Assembly (NCBI RefSeq): GCF_036906915.1
Contig: NZ_JBAKHX010000143.1
Span: forward strand, 1 to 10,547
DNA from: Phytohabitans sp036906915
GTDB lineage: Bacteria > Actinomycetota > Actinomycetes > Mycobacteriales > Micromonosporaceae
Length of the DNA: 10,547 nt
Reading direction: 5' to 3'
Shown here: positions 6,156 through 10,547 of the stretch, one piece after another
Layout of the letters: each line of letters opens with the position of its first letter
Position numbering within the stretch: the stretch's first letter is position 1
The notes under the pieces: model-generated
Told to the model about the DNA's origin: nothing
The model's input: the letters and a program-made list of their open reading frames with translations, nothing else
Databases searched by the model: none
Position numbers and translations under genes: made by a program

Positions 6156-6943
6156 TCCAGTCCTCCGAGCAGCGTCCTCCCACCGTCCAGGATCAGAGTC
6201 TGGCCGGTGATCCAGGACGCGTCCGCCGACACCAGGAACGCCACGGCGCCCGCCACGTCGGCCGGTACACCGAGGCGGCCAAGGGGGTAGCCGGCGGCGA
6301 CCTGGTCCTCGCGGCCCTCGTACAGGGCGGCGGCGAAGGTGGTCTTCACCACGGCCGGCGCGACCGCGTTGACGCGTACGGCCGGGGCCAGCTCGGCGGC
6401 GATCTGGGCGGTGACGTGCATGAGCGCGGCCTTGCTCGCGCCGTACGCGCCGAGGCCGGGCGTGACGCCGAGGCCGGCGATCGAGGCCATGTTGACGACC
6501 GCGGCGCCCTCCCGCTCGCCGAGCCCGGCGGTCACCGACTGCCGGGTCCAGGCGATGGCGGCGATCGTGTTCACCTCGAAGATCTTGCGTAGGGCGGCCA
6601 CCTCGGTGTCGATCAGCCGGCCGAAGACGGGGTTGATGCCGGTGTTGTTGACCAGGATGTCGAGCCCGCCGAACGCCTCGACCGTCGCGGCGATCGCCGC
6701 CGCCTGGTGCTCCGGGTCGTCGGCCTTGCCCGCCACCCCGATCGCCTGACCGTACTTGTTGGCCGCAGTGCCTGGGGGGCGGCCACCGCCGAGCGTGTCG
6801 ACCGCCGCAGCGAGCGGGTCGGGCTTGCGCGCGGTCACGCACACCCGGGCGCCTTCGGCGACCAGGCGCTCCGCGACCGCGTACCCGATGCCCCTGCTTG
6901 CGCCGGTGACCAGCGCGACCTTCCCTTCCAGCCTGCGCTCCAC
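6152..6943 (-). CDS. Short-chain dehydrogenase/reductase (SDR)
   Basis: A 263-residue classical SDR with a Rossmann fold. It shows the cofactor motif TGASRGIG (13-20), NNTG (99-102, Thr where Ala is usual), Asn125, and the catalytic Ser154, Tyr167 and Lys171 (YGASK). Its C-terminal line WITGQTLILDGGRTL (244-258) is typical. Arg39 and Lys40 after the second strand suggest a preference for NADP(H) (inference). GTG 6943 is preferred because GGAG lies just upstream and the protein then starts VERRLEGKVALVTG; an ATG at 6985 would add 14 residues and overlap the preceding stop. Its stop overlaps the kinase start by GTGA. In the lva-type scheme this enzyme would interconvert a 4-keto and a 4-hydroxy acyl-CoA; a 3-hydroxyacyl-CoA dehydrogenase role is the alternative. 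Confidence 0.92.
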   Translation of the reverse strand: MERRLEGKVALVTGASRGIGYAVAERLVAEGARVCVTARKPDPLAAAVDTLGGGRPPGTAANKYGQAIGVAGKADDPEHQAAAIAATVEAFGGLDILVNNTGINPVFGRLIDTEVAALRKIFEVNTIAAIAWTRQSVTAGLGEREGAAVVNMASIAGLGVTPGLGAYGASKAALMHVTAQIAAELAPAVRVNAVAPAVVKTTFAAALYEGREDQVAAGYPLGRLGVPADVAGAVAFLVSADASWITGQTLILDGGRTLLGGLE

Positions 6944-6978
6944 CTGGCTCCGCCCTCTCTGCCGACGCCGCGAATGCC

Positions 6979-7647
6979 TCAGCATGCCACGCGGACCAGC
7001 GCGGCGACTGCCGGCAGGCGATCGAGCTCGTCGGCGCTCATGTTGGGGTCGCGGGCCCGGCGCGCGATCGCGGCGTCGAGGGCTTCCGCCGGCACCTCGC
7101 CCATCCGGCCGAGGAATGCGGTGAGCAGCGCGCGGGCCGCGGGGGCCAGCTCCATGGCCGGGTCGAGCGCGACCTGCGCGAGGATCACCGCGGTCGCCGC
7201 CACGTCGAACTCGGCCGGGCCCTCGGTGGCGTTTCGCCAGTCGATGACCATCGGGCCGGTGGGTGTCAGCATCACGTTCTCGGGGTGCAGGTCCAGGTGG
7301 ATGACGCGGTCGTTCTCCTGCCGGCCGAATCGCGGCGGCAGACTATGGAGCCGCCGGTGCAGGTCGGCGAGGATCGCGGCGCCCTCGTCGAGCCCGAGCG
7401 CGCCGGCCTGGAATGCGGCGGACATGGTCGCGCCGGACAGCCGCTCGAGGACCAGATCGGCGCCGCGCGTCTCATAAACGCGGGGGACCGGGTAGCCGAG
7501 GCCGCCGACGTAGGCCATCGCGGCGGCCTCCGCGGTCACGTCACCGCCATGCCTGTACCGGCGTAGCACGCGCACATCGTCGATGGCGTACACGTCCGCC
7601 TCCCGCCCGGAACCCAGCAGCGGCAGTGCCGGCTGGGTGGCCGTCAC
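6979..7647 (-). CDS. Small APH-type phosphotransferase
   Basis: A 222-residue kinase-fold protein, about 100 residues shorter than the other APH protein here. It has a nucleotide loop LLGSGREADVYAID (10-23), RVLRRY (26-31), a hinge LVLERLSG (65-72), a catalytic loop VIHLDLHPENVML (115-127; D119, N124) and VIDWRNA (134-140; D136 as metal ligand). The C-terminal lobe is short and helical. The catalytic residues look intact, so activity is likely; the substrate is unknown. The GREADVY opening recalls small phosphotransferase and Rio/Bud32-like kinases more than antibiotic-resistance enzymes. GTG 7647 overlaps the stop of the DUF6510-like gene (GTGA), tying it to the redox module, while the SDR starts 35 bp after its end. 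It is not the same branch as the ACAD-linked kinase. Confidence 0.85.
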   Translation of the reverse strand: MTATQPALPLLGSGREADVYAIDDVRVLRRYRHGGDVTAEAAAMAYVGGLGYPVPRVYETRGADLVLERLSGATMSAAFQAGALGLDEGAAILADLHRRLHSLPPRFGRQENDRVIHLDLHPENVMLTPTGPMVIDWRNATEGPAEFDVAATAVILAQVALDPAMELAPAARALLTAFLGRMGEVPAEALDAAIARRARDPNMSADELDRLPAVAALVRVAC

Positions 7648-7904
7648 AGCGGTACCCGCAGGAACACGGCGCCCCGCATGTCGAGCCACGCGGCGGACGG
7701 GCCGCGGACCAGGCGCAGCACGACCTCGTCGCAGCCGGAGCAGCGGGCGACGAATCCGGGCGCGTGGTCGTACACCCGCAGGGTCGCCACCGGCCCGGAC
7801 TCGCCACACGAGGCGCACTGGCTGGTCGCGGCCGTGACGTCGACCGCGAATATCTCCCGCAGCGGCCCCGCGAGCGCGTTGCCGTCTGTGTAGAGGTCTG
7901 TCAT
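7644..7904 (-). CDS. Small Cys4 protein, DUF6510-like
   Basis: An 86-residue protein with two CxxC pairs, QCASCGES (C30, C33) and ARCSGCDE (C55, C58), separated by 21 residues. The four cysteines can hold one zinc or one iron, as in zinc ribbons or rubredoxins. The sequence MTDLYTDGNALAGPLREIFAVDVT at its start (here broken by the author's reading into MTDLYTDGNA and LAGPLREIFA) and the end WLDMRGAVFLRVPL match my memory of the DUF6510 family. It follows the flavin reductase gene by 2 bp and overlaps the small kinase gene by GTGA. An optimal ribosome site AGGAGG (7911-7916) precedes its ATG, suggesting high expression. The biochemical role is not known; electron carrier or structural zinc protein are both open. 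Confidence 0.82.
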   Translation of the reverse strand: MTDLYTDGNALAGPLREIFAVDVTAATSQCASCGESGPVATLRVYDHAPGFVARCSGCDEVVLRLVRGPSAAWLDMRGAVFLRVPL

Positions 7905-7906
7905 GT

Positions 7907-8731
7907 CTAGCCTCCTGTAGGCCCTTCGGCGGGACGTACTGTTGGGCTTCCCGCCGGGCTTCCTGTGGGGCTTCCCGTGGGGCTTCCCGTGGGGCCGAAG
8001 CGTTCGGTGCGGACGCGGCGGGGATCGTGGCCGAGCGCGACGAGGATGTCGGCGACCGCCTCGACGAAGCCGGTGGGGCCGCAGACGAAGCAGGCCGGCT
8101 CCAGATCGGGCGGCCAGCCGGCCGTGTTGACGGCCGCGACGCCAAGCCGGCGCGGCGGCGCCGGCCAGCCGTCGGGCACTTCCCGCGTGTACGCGTAGGT
8201 GACGTCGAGCCCACCATCGTCGCGGGCGCGGTGCCGCAACTCGTCGGCATAGTACACATCGGACGGTGTGCGCACCGAGTAGATCAGCCGGAACGGCACC
8301 CGGCTGCCGGCCGCCCGCCGGGCTCGCACCATCGCCATCAGCGGCACGATGCCGGAGCCGCCGGCCACCAGCAGCACCGGCGCGGTGTCCGCGGGCCGCC
8401 AGACGAACCAGCCGCCGACCGGGCCCCGGACCTCGACCGGGTCGCCCTTGGCGAAAACCTCCGTGAGGTATGGGGAGACCTCGCCGTCGGGTACACGTTG
8501 GACGGTCAGCTGGACACGATCGCCGTCGGCGGGTGCGGCGATCGAATAGCTGCGCTGGGCGGTGTATCCGTCTTCGGCGGTCAGCCGTACGTCGACGTGC
8601 TGCCCGGCGAGGTGGCCGGGCCAGCCGGACACGTCGAGCACGAGGGTGCGCGCGGTGGGAGTCTCGTCGCGGGCCTCGGCCAGCCGTGCGACCCGCCAGC
8701 TCAGTCGCCCTGGTACCGCTGCTCGCGCCAC
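7907..8731 (-). CDS. Ferredoxin-reductase-like FAD oxidoreductase
   Basis: A 274-residue soluble flavoprotein of the ferredoxin-NADP reductase superfamily. It shows the FAD line RSYSIA (60-65), GEVSPYL (83-89), the pyridine-nucleotide loop GGSGIVPLMAMV (124-135), YSVRT (151-155), CGPTGFVEAV (217-226) and the closing ERFG (243-246). There is no 2Fe-2S domain, so an outside acceptor is needed. GTG 8731 is chosen because the protein then opens MARAAVPGRLSWRVARL, the family-like lead; this makes it overlap the molybdoenzyme stop by 31 bp. After ERFG the chain carries an unusual 28-residue tail of Thr-Gly-Ser-Pro repeats ending GPTGG. The conserved neighbour is the sulfite-oxidase-like enzyme, which it probably reduces or reoxidises with NAD(P)H (inference). 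Confidence 0.9.
   Translation of the reverse strand: MARAAVPGRLSWRVARLAEARDETPTARTLVLDVSGWPGHLAGQHVDVRLTAEDGYTAQRSYSIAAPADGDRVQLTVQRVPDGEVSPYLTEVFAKGDPVEVRGPVGGWFVWRPADTAPVLLVAGGSGIVPLMAMVRARRAAGSRVPFRLIYSVRTPSDVYYADELRHRARDDGGLDVTYAYTREVPDGWPAPPRRLGVAAVNTAGWPPDLEPACFVCGPTGFVEAVADILVALGHDPRRVRTERFGPTGSPTGSPTGSPAGSPTVRPAEGPTGG
7911..7916 (-). promoter_or_regulatory. Strong Shine-Dalgarno of the Cys4-protein gene
   Basis: AGGAGG on the minus strand, 6 nt before the ATG at 7904, inside the last codons of the flavin reductase gene. It is the best ribosome site in the window; most neighbours have weak or no such site. Confidence 0.75.
7944..7991 (-). repeat. 12-bp tandem repeat in the reductase 3' end
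   Basis: Four consecutive copies of GGGCTTCCCGTG (plus-strand spelling; two copies perfect, one with CC at its end, one with a C-to-T change). On the minus strand they encode Pro-Thr/Ala-Gly-Ser units. The period is a multiple of three, so gain or loss of copies changes tail length without a frameshift. Confidence 0.9.
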
Positions 8732-9309
8732 GGGTCACCGTAGTCGTGGTAGCCGGCGCTCTCCCAGAAGCCGGGCTCGTCGTCGAGCAGCAGCTGAATG
8801 CCGCGCACCCACTTGGCGGACTTCCAGAAGTACAGGTGCGGCACCAGCAGTCGCGCCGGGCCGCCGTGCTCGGGGGCGAGGTCGGCGCCGTCGTACCGGT
8901 ACGCGATCCACGCCTGCCCGTCGAGCAGGTCCTCAAGCGGCAGGTTGGTGGTGTAGCCGCCGTACGAGTGAACGAGCGCGAAGTCCGCAGCCGTGTCCAC
9001 ATCGGACATCAGGGTGTCGAGGGAGACGCCCTGCCAGGCGGTGCCGAGCTTGGACCACTTGGTGACACAGTGGATGTCGACGGTCGGCGTCTCGCTGGGG
9101 AGGTTCATCAGATCCGCCCAGCCCCACCGGTACTCCTGGCCGGCCTCGGTGCTGATCACGAACTCCCAGCGGTCGGTCAGCACGCGCGGGGTCGGGCCGG
9201 CGGACAGCACCGGGAAGTCCTCGGTCAGGTACTGCCCGGGTGGCAGCTCGGGCCCGGACGAGCGGGGCCGGCCGCGAAAGCCGGGCGTCACGATTCCCAC
9301 GATCGCCAT
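8701..9309 (-). CDS. Sulfite-oxidase-like molybdenum oxidoreductase
   Basis: A 202-residue protein made of the molybdopterin-binding (SUOX) domain alone. The Mo-ligand cysteine is C81 in VDIHCVTKWSKLGT (77-90). SYGGYTTNLPLEDLL (115-129), EHGGPARLLVPHLYFWKSAKWV (around 147-168) and FWESAGYHDYGDPW (181-194) complete the domain. It lacks a haem domain, the dimerisation domain of true sulfite oxidases and any Tat or Sec signal, so it should be cytosolic, unlike exported MsrP/YedY. The substrate is unknown; an S- or N-oxide reduction is as likely as sulfite oxidation. The ATG at 9309 has a weak ribosome site and lies 20 bp after the protease gene. The flavin reductase and Cys4 protein follow directly and are its likely redox partners. 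Confidence 0.92.
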   Translation of the reverse strand: MAIVGIVTPGFRGRPRSSGPELPPGQYLTEDFPVLSAGPTPRVLTDRWEFVISTEAGQEYRWGWADLMNLPSETPTVDIHCVTKWSKLGTAWQGVSLDTLMSDVDTAADFALVHSYGGYTTNLPLEDLLDGQAWIAYRYDGADLAPEHGGPARLLVPHLYFWKSAKWVRGIQLLLDDEPGFWESAGYHDYGDPWREQRYQGD

Positions 9310-9329
9310 CCTCGCACGACCAGGCAGGC

Positions 9330-10427
9330 TCAGGCGGCGGCGATCAGTTCTTGAGCGGTCTGGGCGGCTCGCTCCACAGGGATGGCGAAGCCGATGCCGA
9401 TAGAGCCGTTGCCCTCCAGGGTGGCGATGGCGGTGTTGACGCCGACGACCTGGCCTTTGGAATTGACCAGCGGGCCACCGGAGTTGCCGGGATTGATCGA
9501 GGCGTCGGTCTGCACCGCCGTCTGCCGGGTCGTGCCGCCGAGCCGCACCTCACGGTTGACCGCGCTGACGATGCCGGCGGTGACGCTGCCGGACAGCCCG
9601 AGCGGCGAGCCGACGGCCAGCACCTGCTCGCCGACACGCAGGTCGGTGGTGCGGCCGAGCGTCAGCGGGCGCAGCCCGGCTACCTCGGTGACCTTGATGA
9701 CGGCGATGTCGGCGCGGGCGTCCCGGCCCAGCAGGCGGGCGGGGTGCGACTTGCCGTCCTGGCCGACGATCCGGATGCTGCCCCCACGGGTGACCACGTG
9801 GCTGTTCGTGATGATGTGGCCCTGGTCGTCGAGGACGAACCCGGAGCCCGAGGAGCCCTCGTCGTCCGTGGTCACCTCGATGGAGACCACGCCGGGCAGC
9901 ACCTGCTCGGCGGCGGTGACCAGTATGTCCGGAAGGACGCCGTCGGCTCCCACGGTGCGAGGCTGCCCGCCCGGGAACCCGGACATGTTGGCGGCGTACC
10001 AGCCGGCGGCGCCCCCGAACCCGGCCGCGACAACAGCGATCATCAGGCCGGCGAGCATCAGCCGAGGGCTCCGGCTCCGGCTCTTGGGCCGCCCGGGGTC
10101 GTCCCACAGCGAGCCGGGAGGCAGGTCGGCGCGGTGCCGCGGGTACCCGCGAGGTCCCGCGAGAAATCCCTGGTCCTGGCCGAAGCCCTGCTCCTGGCCG
10201 TGCCCATGGTCCGGGTAGCCCTGGGTGGCGTAGCCCTGGGTGGCGTAGCCGTGGTCCAGGCGGTCCTGGCTGGGGTAGCCCGTCTCCGGGTAGGCCCGGT
10301 CGGCGTAGCCCCGCCCGGCGTACCGCTGGTCGGGGTACTCCTGGTCGTCGGGATACTCCTTGGCCGCGTAGGCCTGGTATTGCGGGTACCGCGGATCGGG
10401 CGCGTCCAACCCCAGCACGCTGGTCAT
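9330..10427 (-). CDS. Membrane-anchored trypsin/HtrA-like serine protease without PDZ
   Basis: A 365-residue protein. Residues 1-110 are a Tyr/Gly/Gln/Asp-rich, disordered tail with pentad-like units (GYATQ, GYATQ, GYPDH). A basic stretch (KSRSRSPR, 115-122) leads into one membrane helix (about 123-146), so the tail is cytosolic and the protease domain lies outside. The S1 family triad is visible as H210 (ITNSHVV), D240 (DARADIAVIKV) and S316 (NPGNSGGPLV). The chain stops at VERAAQTAQELIAAA, where HtrA proteins continue into a PDZ domain of roughly 90 residues, so that sensor is absent. It probably degrades or trims damaged or specific envelope proteins. The ATG at 10427 has TGGGG about 3 nt upstream. 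It lies 20 bp before the molybdoenzyme gene on the same strand. Confidence 0.92.
   Translation of the reverse strand: MTSVLGLDAPDPRYPQYQAYAAKEYPDDQEYPDQRYAGRGYADRAYPETGYPSQDRLDHGYATQGYATQGYPDHGHGQEQGFGQDQGFLAGPRGYPRHRADLPPGSLWDDPGRPKSRSRSPRLMLAGLMIAVVAAGFGGAAGWYAANMSGFPGGQPRTVGADGVLPDILVTAAEQVLPGVVSIEVTTDDEGSSGSGFVLDDQGHIITNSHVVTRGGSIRIVGQDGKSHPARLLGRDARADIAVIKVTEVAGLRPLTLGRTTDLRVGEQVLAVGSPLGLSGSVTAGIVSAVNREVRLGGTTRQTAVQTDASINPGNSGGPLVNSKGQVVGVNTAIATLEGNGSIGIGFAIPVERAAQTAQELIAAA
10215..10250 (-). repeat. 15-bp tandem repeat in the protease N-terminal region
   Basis: Two exact copies of GTAGCCCTGGGTGGC (10215-10229 and 10230-10244) followed by GTAGCC. On the minus strand they encode the GYATQ pentads of the cytosolic tail. 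The in-frame period allows tail length to vary without loss of the protease. Confidence 0.85.
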
Positions 10428-10460
10428 GACCCCAGGTACGGATCAATCGACCGTTTCGGT

Positions 10461-10547
10461 TCACACGTCCTTTCCACCCGCGCCGCGGCCCCCCGCGCCG
10501 CGGCCCCCTGCGCCGCGGCCCCCCGCCGCGCGGCCCCCTGCGCCGCC
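10461..10547 (-). CDS. Possible 3' end of a Gly/Arg/Ala-rich protein
   Basis: On the minus strand a frame open from the right edge ends at TGA 10461-10463. It reads a GGRGA pentad repeat (one unit GGRAA) and closes AGGKDV. All repeat units stay in frame and their common C/T variation is synonymous (GCG/GCA, Ala). The stop lies 33 bp before the protease ATG, a spacing like others in this gene train. RGG-like tails are known on RNA-binding proteins such as DEAD-box helicases, but nothing else of this protein is visible. The opposite strand is also open (APRPP repeats from ATG 10426), yet that would share its start with the protease gene and leave no room for promoters. This call is tentative. 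Confidence 0.4.
   Translation of the reverse strand, partial: GGAGGRAAGGRGAGGRGAGGRGAGGKDV
10480..10547. repeat. 15-bp tandem repeat at the right edge
   Basis: Four full copies of GCGCCGCGGCCCCC[C/T] (10480-10494, 10495-10509, 10510-10524 and a rearranged copy 10525-10539) and the start of a fifth run off the window. The period of 15 is in keeping with coding sequence. Each unit contains the palindrome CCGCGG, so strong local pairing is expected. Confidence 0.9.

Noticed and set aside
5097..6290. A 397-codon open frame on the plus strand
   Set aside because: It lies antisense to the APH kinase gene, shows no family-like motif, and is His/Arg/Val-rich as expected from the opposite strand of GC-rich codons.
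5160..7647. Aminoglycoside resistance genes
   Set aside because: Both kinases have the APH fold, but their motifs and neighbours fit the ACAD-linked and small phosphotransferase branches instead of drug-modifying enzymes.
7944..7991. CRISPR or other array-like repeat
   Set aside because: The units are directly abutting 12-mers without spacers, in frame within a coding tail.
8470..9354. A 294-codon plus-strand frame over the molybdoenzyme and reductase genes
   Set aside because: Both minus-strand genes have complete catalytic motifs; the plus frame is Arg/Ala-rich noise.
10426..10547. Plus-strand frame starting ATG 10426 with APRPP repeats
   Set aside because: Its ATG would overlap the protease ATG in one CATG, leaving no space for promoters or a ribosome site on the plus strand; not excluded, but less likely than the minus-strand tail.

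Overview
The window is very GC-rich, uses GTG starts freely and packs its genes with 4-bp ATGA/GTGA overlaps. It encodes an F420-type LLM oxidoreductase, a Cys4 protein of the DUF6510 type and a serine protease with a Gly/Tyr/Gln-rich cytoplasmic tail. Together these point to the chromosome of a high-GC actinomycete, probably Micromonosporaceae; the family assignment is an impression from protein style, not a database result. No tRNA, rRNA, CRISPR array, transposase or phage gene was seen.

Left part (1-1465): the last 24 codons of a VOC/glyoxalase-type protein converge on a type I methionine aminopeptidase gene (minus strand). A divergent XRE-type regulator and an MmcQ/YjbR protein (plus strand, ATGA-coupled) follow. 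The aminopeptidase and the regulator are separated by a 37-bp AT-rich spacer that can hold two opposed -10 boxes placed for leaderless transcripts, built over an imperfect palindrome.

Middle (1466-3202): a convergent gap carries a nested inverted repeat (1507-1573). Then comes a two-gene minus-strand unit, a zinc nucleoside/cytidine-type deaminase coupled by ATGA to an LLM-class oxidoreductase. Upstream of it lies a striking 25-bp-arm inverted repeat (3117-3179) whose covariation-like mismatches favour a minus-strand RNA hairpin.

Right part (3203-10547): one continuous minus-strand gene train. In transcription order it reads: possible Gly/Arg-rich protein end (right edge), membrane-anchored trypsin/HtrA-like protease without PDZ, sulfite-oxidase-like molybdoenzyme, ferredoxin-reductase-like flavoprotein, DUF6510-like Cys4 protein, small APH-type kinase, SDR, second APH-type kinase, ACAD11-like acyl-CoA dehydrogenase, TetR regulator. 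Genes overlap or are separated by at most about 50 bp.

Two functional modules can be proposed. The first is a soluble three-part redox system (molybdoenzyme + flavin reductase + Cys4 protein). The second is an SDR + APH kinase + ACAD set that matches the logic of 4-hydroxyacyl-CoA catabolism: oxidise/reduce, phosphorylate, then eliminate phosphate, as in the bacterial lva pathway and mammalian ACAD10/ACAD11. The terminal TetR would be the obvious regulator of the second module.
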